Source: Herbinix luporum (lineage in GTDB: Bacteria; Bacillota; Clostridia; Lachnospirales; Lachnospiraceae). From it: DNA of 64,000 nt. The notes under the pieces were generated by a model. It saw only the letters and a program-made list of their open reading frames with translations. It was not told the DNA's origin and made no database searches. This document shows, in pieces, positions 26,434-35,956 of this stretch (its first letter is position 1; the number at the start of each line of letters is the position of its first letter). Both the position numbers and the translations under genes were made by a program. Location: NCBI RefSeq assembly GCF_900070325.1, contig NZ_LN879430.1:705001-769000 (forward strand), in the 5' to 3' direction.

Positions 26434-26940
26434 CAAAAACTTTAAGAAGATAAATGAAGCAAATGGTTTTTCGTCAACAGCCTTAGTATATTTCATAAGG
26501 TTGTTGACTTTTTTTAAAAAAATTATAAATAATCATGAATTTAATTTAAATATGTTCTTACTATAACAAACTGTGGTAAAATTTACACATTAATAACAAA
26601 AAACGAAGAAATAATATGGTTCTAATCTATAATTAATGTTTTTAATTGTAATTTAAGTGAGTTATTTACTTTATTTAAGAAATTTTAGTTATAATATTAG
26701 TTAATAGAATTTTTTAGTAAATGGCTATTGGGGGTAGGTAATGTTAACATATAATTATAGAAGGTAATTTTTTAGATTATGGTCTTTTCTTATGGAATCA
26801 GACAACAGCTGAATGGGAAAGTTTATTTGAAAATTACTTTACCATTAAAAGTTATAAAGACATATATTATTCGAAATATGATAAGTACAATAGATTGTTT
26901 TTACTATACAATAATAAAAAATAAGTTTAAAGGGGGAACT
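26434..26940. other. intergenic region before rpiA
   Basis: The first part holds the terminator of the cyclase gene. The rest is very AT-rich, with a candidate -10 TATAAT at 26690-26695 and no clear -35. The open frame continuing into rpiA from 26779 lacks a ribosome site and coding character, so I treat it as leader. Nothing else was recognised. Confidence 0.4.
26473..26515 (+). terminator. Rho-independent terminator
   Basis: A 13-bp stem (GTCAACAGCCTTA / TAAGGTTGTTGAC, one G-T pair) with a 10-base loop is followed by seven T. It ends the cyclase gene. Confidence 0.85.
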
Positions 26941-27606
26941 ATGGAGGAAAAAAGAATTGCTGCAAAGCGGGCAGTTGATTATGTACATGATGGTATGATT
27001 GTAGGATTGGGTACAGGCACAACTGCTTATTGGGCAATTAAAAAATTAGCTTTAAAAGTTCATGAAGGACTAAATATAAAAGCAATTGCTACATCAATTC
27101 AATCTGAAGAACTTGCAAGAAAATTAGGTATTAGTTTAATTTCATTTTCTGATATAGATGAAATTGACATTACAATTGATGGTGCTGATGAAGTTGATTA
27201 CAATTTTAATCTAATTAAGGGAGGAGGGGGAGCATTATTAAGAGAAAAGATTGTAGCAGCAGCAAGTAAGCAGCTAGTCATTGTAGTCGATCAGAGTAAG
27301 TTAGTAAACCGCTTAGGTTTATTTCCGTTACCGGTTGAGATTGTTAAGTTTGGACATGAAGTTACAATGAAAAATCTTAGCAAGCTGCAGTGTAAAGCAA
27401 AATTACGAATGAAAAATGAGAAGGTATTTGTGACTGACAACGGCAACTATATTGTTGATTGTCATTTTGATAGTATAGAAAATCCAAAGGAACTTCATAA
27501 CAAGATTAACTTAATTCCGGGGGTTGTGGATAATGGCTTGTTTGTAGATATGGCAGATAAAGTCATAGTGGGTTATCAAAATGGAGAAGTAAAAGAACTA
27601 TATTGA
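26941..27606 (+). CDS. rpiA: ribose-5-phosphate isomerase A
   Basis: A 221-aa cytosolic enzyme interconverting ribose-5-phosphate and ribulose-5-phosphate in the pentose phosphate pathway. The phosphate-binding GLGTGTTAYWAIKKL (about 21-35), DEIDITIDGADEVD (about 80-93) and LIKGGGGALLREKIVA (about 98-113) are diagnostic of RpiA. I chose ATG 26941 because AAGGGGGAA is just upstream and MEEKRIAAKRAVDYV is the normal family start; the frame from 26779 adds an unlikely 54 residues. The next gene, a MacB-like ABC protein, starts 52 bases later. Confidence 0.95.
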   Translation: MEEKRIAAKRAVDYVHDGMIVGLGTGTTAYWAIKKLALKVHEGLNIKAIATSIQSEELARKLGISLISFSDIDEIDITIDGADEVDYNFNLIKGGGGALLREKIVAAASKQLVIVVDQSKLVNRLGLFPLPVEIVKFGHEVTMKNLSKLQCKAKLRMKNEKVFVTDNGNYIVDCHFDSIENPKELHNKINLIPGVVDNGLFVDMADKVIVGYQNGEVKELY

Positions 27607-27658
27607 CTAGTTATATGTAAACAAAAAATAAGAAAGGATACACGAAAGGAAATAGTAT

Positions 27659-30421
27659 ATGCTACAAATAAAAAATGTTGTAAAAACCTATGTTACAGGA
27701 GAATTGACACAGAATGCATTAAAAGAAGTTAGCATCAATTTTAGAAAAAACGAATTTGTTTCTATACTAGGACCCAGCGGCTCAGGAAAAACTACCCTGC
27801 TTAATATTATAGGTGGTCTTGATCGCTATAGCTGGGGAGATTTAATTATCAATGGAGTATCAACCAAGAAGTATAAGGACTCCGATTGGGATTTTTACAG
27901 AAATAATTCAATTGGCTTTGTTTTTCAAAGTTACAATCTTATACCTCATCAGAGTGTTTTATCCAATGTTGAGCTGGCATTGACCTTGTCAGGTATATCA
28001 AGAAGGGAGCGTAAGCAGCGGGCCAAGGCTGTTTTGAATAAGGTAGGTCTTGGGGATCATATTCACAAAAGGCCAAACCAATTGTCAGGGGGCCAGATGC
28101 AAAGGGTAGCTATTGCCCGTGCACTAATTAACAATCCAGATATACTGCTTGCCGATGAACCAACCGGAGCACTGGATTCTGAAACCAGTTTGCAGATTAT
28201 GGATTTACTAAAAGAAATAGCAAAAGATAAGCTGGTTATTATGGTTACCCATAATTCGGATCTGGCTGAAAAATATTCTACCAGAATAGTGAAGCTTTTA
28301 GACGGGAAGATAATCGACGATTCAAATCCATATGAGGTGGAAGAAGAAGCTGTAAAACAGGAAAAAAGAAAGAAAGTATCAATGTCATTTTTAACTGCCC
28401 TGTCTCTTAGCTTTAATAATCTACGTACCAAAAAAGGCAGAACTATTCTTACTTCATTAGCCGGGTCAATAGGGATTATTGGAATTGCCTTGATTTTATC
28501 ACTGTCAACAGGAATGAATGAATATATTTCAAAAGTACAAAAAGATACTATGTCATCATATCCAATAACTATTAGTTCTGAAACCATAGATATGGCTAGA
28601 ATTATGGGAATGAACAGCGAGACAGTCGGAACAATTGAAGATAATACTAATCAAAATGAAGCAACTGCTGTTTATGCAGACTACAGTGATTTGGAAGCCA
28701 GTGAAATGATACTTTCTAGTTTTGTAAAAAATAACTTAACAGAGTTTAAAAAATATCTTGATGATCCTAACAGTGAAATCCATCAATATATCGGTGAGAA
28801 TGGCATAATTTATACTTATAATGTGAGTTTTAAAGTTTATTCTCATGATGCAGACAAAAAGTTGATAGACAGTGATGTCTTACCTGAGGATATGTCCTCC
28901 GGAGGAAGTCAATCATCCGGTGGCAGTGGCGGTTTGAGTGTTCAATTCGGTACTTTTTCCGGTAATCAGCCAACTAAATCTATGAATTTTTCGGAACTTA
29001 TGCCCGGTTCTAAGGGGGAAACTGTAAGTAAAGTAATTACTGACAGTTATGAGCTTTTGTATGGAAGCTGGCCGGAGAACTACGATGAGGTTATTCTTGT
29101 ATTAAATGAAAATAACGGGATACCTGCCGAGGCTCTTTATCAGTTGGGTCTGATAACAAGAAAACAGTATGATGAGGCAGTAGAAAAAATAAAAAACGGT
29201 GAAAAAGCGGATGAAATCAGCTTTGATTATGAGGATGTCAGTAACCATAAATTTTATTTGCTTCCTGCCTGCGACCATTATATTGAAAATGAAGATGGTA
29301 CATTTTCATATATAGAGGGAAGTGTTTTGAATGAAGCAAAGATACTGGAAAATGCCCTTGAACTTAAAATAACCGGTGTAGTTAGGCCTGTTAAAGATGC
29401 GGCAAATGCAAATATCAGAACTTCTGTGGCTTATACTTCAAAACTAACCGATTATATAATTAATCGTACTAATGATAGTGCAATAATTAAGGCACAGGAA
29501 GCTTCTCCTGATATTAATATTCTAAATAATATGAAGTTTGAGTCACCGGATGATGAAGCAAAGGCTGCAGATGCCAAGAAATATATTGCTGAAATGGGTA
29601 TTTCCGAAAAAGCAGCTTTGTATAAAATGATGATGTTATACGGTACCGACAATACAAGAGATAATAATCCTAATAATACAGGCGGACAAATGGGTGGGGC
29701 CATGGCAACAGATGAAACCGGTATGGCAACAATGCTTGATGTATGGCTTGAAAATGACCCGGATAAAGAAGTACTACTGGCTTTCTACGATCAATACATC
29801 GCCGGTTCCACATATGAAGATAATATGAATTTATTTGGTAAGGTTAGTTACGATGCTCCTGCCTCAATCAGTATTTATACCGATAGCTTTGAAGACAAGG
29901 ATGCAATTGCAACTTGCATAGAAAATTATAATGAAACCGTATCTGAAGATGTTCGCATCACTTATACTGACTATGTAGCCTTGTTAACCTCTTCTCTTAA
30001 AACAATTGTTAACGGCATTTCATATGTGTTAATTGCCTTTGTTGCGATATCGCTGATAGTCTCTTGTATTATGATAGGAATAATCACACATATTTCCGTT
30101 TTGGAAAGAACGAAGGAGATTGGTATTTTACGAGCCCTTGGTGCTTCAAAGCGCAATATTTCACAGGTATTTAATGCAGAGACCTTTATAATTGGCTGTT
30201 GTTCGGGCTTGCTAGGTATTGGTGTATCACTACTGACACTTATTCCGATTAATGCAATTATCCAAGCACTAACCGGTATCACTGACCTTTCTGCAAAGCT
30301 TCCGATAAATGCTTCTTTTGTACTTATTATTATAAGCATTATCATTACCGTAATAGGTGGTTTTCTACCTGCTAAGAAAGCAGCTAGGAAAGACCCAGTT
30401 ATTGCTCTACGTACAGAGTAA
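27659..30421 (+). CDS. MacB-like ABC transporter, fused ATPase and FtsX-type permease
   Basis: A 920-aa fusion. Residues 1-235 are an ATPase (Walker A GPSGSGKTTLL, signature LSGGQMQRVAIARAL, Walker B DILLADEPTGALD, His in MVTHNSD). A membrane helix near 270-290 leads to a large extracellular domain (about 290-775) with a Ser/Gly-rich stretch (SSGGSQSSGGSGG), then three C-terminal helices of the FtsX type (ERTKEIGILRALGASKRNI motif between the first two). Such proteins work as dimers using mechanotransmission in antibiotic or peptide export or envelope stress. No HlyD-like partner or two-component system is beside it. The substrate is unknown. ATG 27659 follows GAAAGGA. Confidence 0.9.
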   Translation: MLQIKNVVKTYVTGELTQNALKEVSINFRKNEFVSILGPSGSGKTTLLNIIGGLDRYSWGDLIINGVSTKKYKDSDWDFYRNNSIGFVFQSYNLIPHQSVLSNVELALTLSGISRRERKQRAKAVLNKVGLGDHIHKRPNQLSGGQMQRVAIARALINNPDILLADEPTGALDSETSLQIMDLLKEIAKDKLVIMVTHNSDLAEKYSTRIVKLLDGKIIDDSNPYEVEEEAVKQEKRKKVSMSFLTALSLSFNNLRTKKGRTILTSLAGSIGIIGIALILSLSTGMNEYISKVQKDTMSSYPITISSETIDMARIMGMNSETVGTIEDNTNQNEATAVYADYSDLEASEMILSSFVKNNLTEFKKYLDDPNSEIHQYIGENGIIYTYNVSFKVYSHDADKKLIDSDVLPEDMSSGGSQSSGGSGGLSVQFGTFSGNQPTKSMNFSELMPGSKGETVSKVITDSYELLYGSWPENYDEVILVLNENNGIPAEALYQLGLITRKQYDEAVEKIKNGEKADEISFDYEDVSNHKFYLLPACDHYIENEDGTFSYIEGSVLNEAKILENALELKITGVVRPVKDAANANIRTSVAYTSKLTDYIINRTNDSAIIKAQEASPDINILNNMKFESPDDEAKAADAKKYIAEMGISEKAALYKMMMLYGTDNTRDNNPNNTGGQMGGAMATDETGMATMLDVWLENDPDKEVLLAFYDQYIAGSTYEDNMNLFGKVSYDAPASISIYTDSFEDKDAIATCIENYNETVSEDVRITYTDYVALLTSSLKTIVNGISYVLIAFVAISLIVSCIMIGIITHISVLERTKEIGILRALGASKRNISQVFNAETFIIGCCSGLLGIGVSLLTLIPINAIIQALTGITDLSAKLPINASFVLIIISIIITVIGGFLPAKKAARKDPVIALRTE

Positions 30422-30456
30422 TGTAAATTTGCTACCTAGTAATTTTATATAAAATT

Positions 30457-30489
30457 GCGAGTTCCTCTATTAAATACAGAGGAACTCGC
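30457..30489 (+). terminator. hairpin after the MacB-like gene
   Basis: A 12-bp perfect stem (GCGAGTTCCTCT / AGAGGAACTCGC) with a 9-base loop lies 35 bases after the stop. The T tract is missing (TACTGTGG), so it may be a weak terminator or mRNA-stabilising hairpin. Confidence 0.5.
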
Positions 30490-30565
30490 TACTGTGGAAT
30501 GACAATTATTTAAAGATTGAAGATTAATATGTAGTTTTTAAATGTATAAATTGGTAAATAAAGCA

Positions 30566-30594
30566 TTGACATATTCGAACGTATGTTTTATCAT
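30566..30594 (+). promoter_or_regulatory. strong sigma-A promoter with a dyad in the spacer
   Basis: TTGACA (30566-30571) and TATCAT (30589-30594) are separated by 17 bases. The spacer region contains the inverted repeat ACATA-N8-TATGT, a possible operator. Transcription from here gives a leader of about 120 bases before the gene at 30724. Confidence 0.65.
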
Positions 30595-30723
30595 ATAGCA
30601 AACACCATTATATGTAATAGTGGCATATGTTATATGGGCGGGACTATATATTATTGTGAGCACTGCCAAACCATATAAGTAATAAAAGTAATCATTCTAA
30701 ATTACGGTAGAGAGAGGTAAATT

Positions 30724-31590
30724 ATGAATTTTGATAAGGCGGCGGATTTCATATGGACAAATGGGCGATTACTGGAAAGAAGAATTTTTGAATATGCTTT
30801 CTTTCAGGGGTCTGAAAGTGCAGTATTAAATGCACTAAAAGCATATCAAAATGATGATGGTGGTTTTGGCCATGGCTTGGAACCGGATCTACGTGCTCCT
30901 CATAGCCATCCTCTATATATTGAGTTTGCCCTAAGAATTTTATATGAGCTAAATATACGAGATAGTGATTTGGCATATAAAGTATGTGAATATATCTCAA
31001 AGCATGCAGATTTTAAGAAGGGGATTCCTGCTATATACCCCTCATCAAGTAAATATCCAAGAGCAATTCATTGGGAGAATCCACAATCTGTAGAGCCTTC
31101 ATTTAGCCGTTTAACAGGATTGGTTGGGTTGCTATCTTGGCAAGGTATTAATCATCCTTGGTTAGATAAAGCTATAAATGTCTGTCTGAGCAATATACGA
31201 ACTAATAAATATGATGATTCTCATACAATATTAAACGCCTTTTGTCTACTTGAAAGTCTCCCTCAGACATCTGAAATTGAGGACTTGTATAATAAATTAA
31301 GCCAAGAATTATTACATTGTAATTTTTTTAACATGACACCATCTAATAATTATGGATTGACACCTCTTGATTTTTCCCCATACCCCTATTCATATTGCAG
31401 AAGAATATTTTCAGATACTATTATTAATAAACACTTGGATGATTTAGAAGCAAAGCAAGCAGCAGACGGTGGATGGGAAATCCAATGGGAAGCTCCCGGA
31501 AATATGGCTAAGCTAGAATGGAGAGCTTATAGAACTCTTAAAAGCTTATTGCTTCTAAAAGAATATAAACGTTTAGAGGGGAAAGATTAA
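30724..31590 (+). CDS. prenyltransferase/squalene-cyclase-like alpha/alpha-toroid protein
   Basis: A 288-aa soluble protein with repeats typical of alpha/alpha-barrel terpene-cyclase and prenyltransferase-like folds: QNDDGGFGHGLEPDLR (about 42-57), NPQSVEPSFSRLTGLVGLLS, and the QW-like QAADGGWEIQWEA near 243-255. No DXDD or catalytic aspartate cluster of known cyclases is obvious, so it is probably a small uncharacterised family member. AGAGAGG is before ATG 30724. Upstream is a strong promoter and a folded leader. An MBL-fold hydrolase follows after about 100 bases. Function is not assigned. Confidence 0.7.
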   Translation: MNFDKAADFIWTNGRLLERRIFEYAFFQGSESAVLNALKAYQNDDGGFGHGLEPDLRAPHSHPLYIEFALRILYELNIRDSDLAYKVCEYISKHADFKKGIPAIYPSSSKYPRAIHWENPQSVEPSFSRLTGLVGLLSWQGINHPWLDKAINVCLSNIRTNKYDDSHTILNAFCLLESLPQTSEIEDLYNKLSQELLHCNFFNMTPSNNYGLTPLDFSPYPYSYCRRIFSDTIINKHLDDLEAKQAADGGWEIQWEAPGNMAKLEWRAYRTLKSLLLLKEYKRLEGKD

Positions 31591-31686
31591 ATACTTCCTA
31601 TTGCATTTATTTTTTTTAATATGTGTTGTTAAGTTTTATCTTGATAAAAAGCCTTGGATATAATTTATTACAGAAAGTGAGTTTGT

Positions 31687-32451
31687 ATGGACAGTTGGTT
31701 TACAGTTGAGAAGATAGATAATGAAACTTATGTAATAAGTGAGTATAAACACTGGGAAGAAACCCATTGTTATTTATTAATCGGTATCGATAAATGTCTC
31801 TTAATTGATACTGGTCTTGGAGTTGGTAACTTACTTGAAGTCATTAATAGACTTACTGACTTGCCGGTAGAAGTAGTTGTAACCCATGTTCATTGGGATC
31901 ATATAGGTGGACTAAAGTATTTTAAGAATATTGCTGTCCATGATGCTGAAAAGGAATGGCTTACAAATGAGTTTCCTATTCCAATACAGCTTGTAATAAA
32001 AAATCTGATTAGAGAACCCTGTGATTTTCCTACATATTTTAATAAGGATAATTATGAGATTTTCAAGGGGCAACCAACTGCTATATTACAAGATAATGAT
32101 ATTATAGATTTGGAAAATAGGAAAATTGAGATTATACATACACCTGGTCACTCTCCTGGACATATATGCCTATATGAGCCAGATAAAAAATATTTGTATT
32201 CAGGTGATTTAATATATATGGGTAAGCTTGATGCTTTTTATCCTACTACTAATCCTTATGAATTTATGAAGTCCATAGATAAAATAAGGAGGTTAGCAAT
32301 AGAGAGAATATTTCCGGCACACTATAGTCTTAGTATTAATGTAGAGATTATCGAGAATATTGACAAGGCATTTAAGGATCTTTTTTATAGCGGGAAGCTT
32401 GCTCATGGAAATGGAATTTTTTACTTTGAGAATTTCAGCATTCATATTTAA
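31687..32451 (+). CDS. MBL-fold metallo-hydrolase
   Basis: A 254-aa metallo-beta-lactamase-fold protein. The metal motif HVHWDHIGG (about 60-68) gives HXHXDH. A downstream His lies in IHTPGHSPGHICLYE (about 153-167), Asp in YSGDLIYMG (about 176) and the last His in FPAHYS (about 212), making the complete di-metal site of the glyoxalase II/lactonase-like group. The substrate cannot be told from sequence. There is no signal peptide. A MerR regulator with its own promoter follows. Confidence 0.88.
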   Translation: MDSWFTVEKIDNETYVISEYKHWEETHCYLLIGIDKCLLIDTGLGVGNLLEVINRLTDLPVEVVVTHVHWDHIGGLKYFKNIAVHDAEKEWLTNEFPIPIQLVIKNLIREPCDFPTYFNKDNYEIFKGQPTAILQDNDIIDLENRKIEIIHTPGHSPGHICLYEPDKKYLYSGDLIYMGKLDAFYPTTNPYEFMKSIDKIRRLAIERIFPAHYSLSINVEIIENIDKAFKDLFYSGKLAHGNGIFYFENFSIHI

Positions 32452-32480
32452 ATAGTGAGCTAATAACAAGATTTTTACTC

Positions 32481-32511
32481 TTGACTATCACCTTGGGTAT
32501 TAGCTTATGCT
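32481..32511 (+). promoter_or_regulatory. MerR-type promoter with 19-bp spacer and dyad
   Basis: TTGACT (32481-32486) and TATGCT (32506-32511) are 19 bases apart, longer than the usual 17. The spacer holds the dyad CTATCACCTTGGGTATTAG (32485-32503). Long spacers with a central dyad are the hallmark of promoters that MerR-family activators untwist. The downstream gene is itself a MerR regulator, so autoregulation is likely. Confidence 0.7.
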
Positions 32512-32529
32512 ATTTGTGAGGTGATAAAG

Positions 32530-33393
32530 ATGTTAATAAATGAAGTTAGTAAAATAACAGGTTTAACTAAAAAGGCAATTGAATATTATACTGGACAAGG
32601 ATTAGTATCCCCTAGTGTATTAGAAAACGGATATAGAAATTATAGTCAAAATGATATTGAATGTTTAAAGAAAATATCCGTTCTTAGAAAATTAGGAATA
32701 GGTACAGATGATATTAAAAGGATTCTTGATGATGATTCAGTAGAAACTTTGCACGAAATTTCTGTAAGAAAAGAATTAAGCATGGAAAGAGAACAGGCAA
32801 AACAAGCAATTTTAATTCAATTGAGTAATGGTTTAAGTTATTCTGAAGTAAGTTCAAACTTACAAGTGATTGAAAATAGCAAAACAATTACAGAAAAACT
32901 TTTAGAAGCATTTCCGGGATACTATGGTAGATATATTTGTCTACATTTTGCTAGGTTTTTAAATGAACCAATTATTACAAAAAAGCAAGAAGCTGCTTAT
33001 AATAAGATAATTGATTTCTTGGATAATGTGCCTTCATTAACTTTACCGGAAGAATTACAGGGGTATCTATTAGAGGCAACACAAGATATTGGGACGGAGC
33101 AGATTTGTGAACTGCTTGATAACACAAAGAAATCTATAGAAAACCCTGAAGAATTTTTATCTTATAATAAAGAAATATTGGAACCATATTTGGTATATAG
33201 AAAATCAGATGAATACAAAAATTCTCCTGTAGGAAAAATCATGGAATTAACTAAAGAGTTTAATAGTACTAGTGGGTACTATAATATATTTATTCCGGCC
33301 TTGAAAGAATTAAGTAGTTCTTATTCGGAATATCATAATCAGCTGGAGAGAGCAGGTAAAATATTTTTAGGCAAATATCCAGATATTCAATAG
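32530..33393 (+). CDS. MerR-family transcriptional regulator with C-terminal sensor domain
   Basis: A 287-aa regulator. Residues 1-70 are the MerR winged helix (MLINEVSKITGLTKKAIEYYTGQGLVSPSVLENGYRNYS). A coiled-coil dimerisation helix follows (about 75-110), then a 170-aa C-terminal domain I do not recognise as a known drug-binding fold. I chose ATG 32530 because GAGGTG lies 6 bases before it; the in-frame GTG at 32521 overlaps that site. The predicted transcript has a leader of only about 12 bases. The GNAT acetyltransferase 40 bases downstream may be its target partner. Confidence 0.88.
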   Translation: MLINEVSKITGLTKKAIEYYTGQGLVSPSVLENGYRNYSQNDIECLKKISVLRKLGIGTDDIKRILDDDSVETLHEISVRKELSMEREQAKQAILIQLSNGLSYSEVSSNLQVIENSKTITEKLLEAFPGYYGRYICLHFARFLNEPIITKKQEAAYNKIIDFLDNVPSLTLPEELQGYLLEATQDIGTEQICELLDNTKKSIENPEEFLSYNKEILEPYLVYRKSDEYKNSPVGKIMELTKEFNSTSGYYNIFIPALKELSSSYSEYHNQLERAGKIFLGKYPDIQ

Positions 33394-33432
33394 TGTAGGA
33401 ATTTTTGAAAGATTATATGAGGAGTTGTTATT

Positions 33433-33999
33433 ATGGAACATAAGGGGACAGTTACTATAGAAACTAAAAGATTGCTTCTTAGGCGATTTAAGGAAAGTGA
33501 TATACCTGCTGCATATAATAATTGGATGAATGATGACAAAGTTACAGAATTTTTAAGATGGTCAACTCACAAATCAATTGATGATACGAGAAAGGTTATT
33601 AAAGATTGGATAGATTTATATAAAAATAAAGATTTTTATCAATGGGCAATCGTACTAAAGGAAATAGATCAACCTATTGGTACAATTAGTGTGGTTAATA
33701 TGAATGATAGATTAGATATAGTGCATATTGGTTACTGTATAGGAAGTAAGTGGTGGAATAGGGGTATTACTAGTGAAGCATTTCTTAGTATAATCCCTTT
33801 TCTTTTTTATGATGTAAAGGTTAATCGTATAGAAAGTCAACATGATCCTAACAATATTGCTTCAGGAAAAGTTATGTTAAAATGTGGTTTGAAATATGAG
33901 GGGATCTTAAGACAAGCAGATTTTAATAATAAAGGCATCGTCGATGCAGTTATGTATAGTCTTTTGGCTAGTGAGTATTATAATCAATTTAAAAAGTGA
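33433..33999 (+). CDS. GNAT-family N-acetyltransferase (RimJ/RimL-like)
   Basis: A 188-aa acetyl-CoA-dependent acetyltransferase. The N-terminal TIETKRLLLRRFKESDI is typical of the RimJ/RimL subgroup. The central IGYCIGSKWWNRGITSEAFLS (about 96-116) forms the acetyl-CoA loop and helix (GXXXXXXWWNRGITSEA). The NRIESQHDPNNIASGKVMLKCGLKYEG stretch completes the fold. It follows the MerR gene by 40 bases with GAGGAG before ATG 33433. The acceptor may be a small molecule or protein N-terminus and cannot be told. Confidence 0.9.
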   Translation: MEHKGTVTIETKRLLLRRFKESDIPAAYNNWMNDDKVTEFLRWSTHKSIDDTRKVIKDWIDLYKNKDFYQWAIVLKEIDQPIGTISVVNMNDRLDIVHIGYCIGSKWWNRGITSEAFLSIIPFLFYDVKVNRIESQHDPNNIASGKVMLKCGLKYEGILRQADFNNKGIVDAVMYSLLASEYYNQFKK

Positions 34000-34411
34000 T
34001 ACCCTGATTAGCATATAGAGATACTCAGAAAGAAAGAGATTTATAACAGATAAAACTTAAAATATACTTATAATTATATATGCTTATAATAATATATATT
34101 TTTGTCATGATGACTATATTATTTCCTCCTTTTATGTTAAAAATATGTAAGATAATACTAATAAATGTTTTTAATTTTCTGTAATCATATACAAATATCA
34201 TGAAATGATTTTTGTATAAAATTTACCAACAATAATATTGCACAAATAACCATTATATGCCAATATATTACTGTAAATATTTACCGTAACCTATTACTAT
34301 GTGAAGTAGAATGTAAAGCTTTGAGGGGTTGCTTTGGATTCTATATAGTGATAGGACGTAGTTATTATTTATCGGGTGATTGGGTTCCCAATCGGAAAGG
34401 AGGAAAAATAT
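34000..34411. promoter_or_regulatory. intergenic region and leader of the GH11 xylanase gene
   Basis: This AT-rich stretch holds no gene. Near its end are two hairpins: TAGAAT-G-TAAAGC with its complement around an 11-base loop (34307-34343), and GATTGGG/CCCAATC (34379-34393) directly before the ribosome site AAAGGAGG. They suggest a structured mRNA leader. I recognise no known riboswitch. Confidence 0.45.
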
Positions 34412-35524
34412 ATGAAGATGAAAAAAACCAAACTTATTGTATCTCTACTGATGATTTTGACTATGATGATGCCCGCTATGAGTGTACAAGCTGCTCAGAC
34501 AATTTACAATAATGAGACCGGAGTTCATGATGGCTATAATTATGAGCTGTGGAAAGATTCCGGAAATACTAGTATGACCCTTAACAGTGGTGGTACATTT
34601 AGTTGTCAGTGGAGTAATATTAACAATGCATTATTCCGCAAGGGTAAAAAGTTTAACGAGACTCAGACCCATCAGCAAATTGGTAATATTTCTGTTACCT
34701 ATGGTTGTGATTACCAGCCAAACGGCAATTCATATTTGTGCGTTTATGGTTGGACAAGTGATCCCTTGGTAGAGTATTACATAGTTGACAGCTGGGGTAG
34801 CTGGCGTCCTCCCGGGGCAACTTCTAAGGGAACGATTACAGTTGACGGCGGTACTTATGATATCTATGAGACTACCAGGGTTAACCAGCCTTCCATTAAA
34901 GGTACAGCAACATTCCAACAGTACTGGAGTGTTCGTACTTCCAAACGTACAAGCGGAACCATTTCTGTAAGCGAGCATTTTAAAGCTTGGGAAAACAGAG
35001 GAATGAGACTTGGTAAGATGTATGAGGTAGCTTTAACTGTGGAAGGTTATCAAAGCAGCGGTAGCGCTAATGTATATAGCCATACATTAAATATTGGTGG
35101 TAGCAGTGGCGGTGGACAAACACCTGTTCCTACACCTCCTCCAGGCAACGGTGGTGGTGGTACTACCACAAGAATGGAATGTGAGAACATGACTATAAGC
35201 GGACCTTATGCAGGAAAAATTGGTTCTCCGTTTAACGGCGTAGCATTATATGCTAACAATGATAAAGTATCTTTTAATCATTACTTTACCAGTGGAACTC
35301 ACAGCTTCTCCTTACGGGGCTGTTCCAATAATTCCAATATGGCAAGGGTTGATTTACTAATTGGAGGCCAGTACAAGGGAACCTTCTATTATGGTGGAAG
35401 CTACCCTGCAGTATATACAATAAATAATGTTAGCCATGGAACCGGTAATCAGACGATTGAGCTGATTGTTACCGCTGACAATGGCCAATGGGATGCTTTT
35501 ATAGATTATTTAGAAATTAAATAG
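34412..35524 (+). CDS. secreted GH11 endo-xylanase with CBM36
   Basis: A 370-aa extracellular xylanase. The signal peptide ([20 protein letters not shown], cleavage near residue 29 after VQAA) is followed by a GH11 beta-jelly roll (about 30-228). Catalytic glutamates are in [12 protein letters not shown] (about 119) and [11 protein letters not shown] (about 210). A Gly/Ser/Pro linker (about 230-252) leads to a C-terminal domain ([17 protein letters not shown] ... [13 protein letters not shown]) matching CBM36, a calcium-dependent xylan-binding module. I chose ATG 34412 because AAAGGAGG lies 7 bases before it; the frame from 34376 is longer but without a site. A strong terminator follows. Confidence 0.94.
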   Translation: MKMKKTKLIVSLLMILTMMMPAMSVQAAQTIYNNETGVHDGYNYELWKDSGNTSMTLNSGGTFSCQWSNINNALFRKGKKFNETQTHQQIGNISVTYGCDYQPNGNSYLCVYGWTSDPLVEYYIVDSWGSWRPPGATSKGTITVDGGTYDIYETTRVNQPSIKGTATFQQYWSVRTSKRTSGTISVSEHFKAWENRGMRLGKMYEVALTVEGYQSSGSANVYSHTLNIGGSSGGGQTPVPTPPPGNGGGGTTTRMECENMTISGPYAGKIGSPFNGVALYANNDKVSFNHYFTSGTHSFSLRGCSNNSNMARVDLLIGGQYKGTFYYGGSYPAVYTINNVSHGTGNQTIELIVTADNGQWDAFIDYLEIK

Positions 35525-35607
35525 CTCCTCCCATATAATCATATAATAAATGTATATAGTTTATATACTTGTTTCTTCTTAAATTGATCCTATGTCGTGT
35601 ATTTGTG

Positions 35608-35646
35608 AAAATCCCGGTGGATTTTAATCCGCCGGGATTTTTTTAT
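35608..35646 (+). terminator. Rho-independent terminator of the GH11 gene
   Basis: AAATCCCGGTGGAT and ATCCGCCGGGATTT form a GC-rich stem with a 4-base loop followed by a run of T. It lies about 85 bases after the stop. Confidence 0.9.
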
Positions 35647-35686
35647 TGGCAGAAGAATAAATTTCAATAATAAATAACACATAAAT

Positions 35687-35700
35687 TAAAACGTTCCAAT
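35687..35700. promoter_or_regulatory. operator-like site 1 (AACGTTCC)
   Basis: TAAAACGTTCCAAT carries the AACGTT core and CCAA flank that recur in inverted orientation at 35842-35855. It looks like a LacI-family operator half of a looping pair, about 120 bases before a consensus promoter. Confidence 0.4.
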
Positions 35701-35805
35701 TTTAAATGAATTTAATAAAGACATATAATTTCTGCTTATTTACTAAACATTTTATATAATAAAAGTGTACTATTTCTAGTTTTTTTATTGTTTATTACTT
35801 AATTG

Positions 35806-35834
35806 TTGACATAATTCTATTTGAAATTTATAAT
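35806..35834 (+). promoter_or_regulatory. perfect consensus sigma-A promoter
   Basis: TTGACA (35806-35811), exactly 17 bases, then TATAAT (35829-35834): both boxes match the consensus in all positions. It drives the tiny gene at 35957. Confidence 0.85.
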
Positions 35835-35841
35835 AATATTA

Positions 35842-35855
35842 GTTGGAACGTTCTA
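35842..35855. promoter_or_regulatory. operator-like site 2 at the transcription start
   Basis: GTTGGAACGTTCTA, with palindromic core GGAACGTTCT, begins about 8 bases after the -10 box, so a bound repressor would cover the start point. It is related to the site at 35687-35700. Confidence 0.5.
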
Positions 35856-35956
35856 CTTTTTTTATTCCTTACATTACATAATTATAACTTTATACATCCT
35901 AGAGAAAAAATAGTATATGAAATTTATACTAAATACTTTTTTGGAGGGGGCTTTAA

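Noticed and set aside
26779..26940. 54-residue N-terminal extension of RpiA
   Set aside because: No ribosome site and low-complexity AT-rich sequence; the family start matches ATG 26941.
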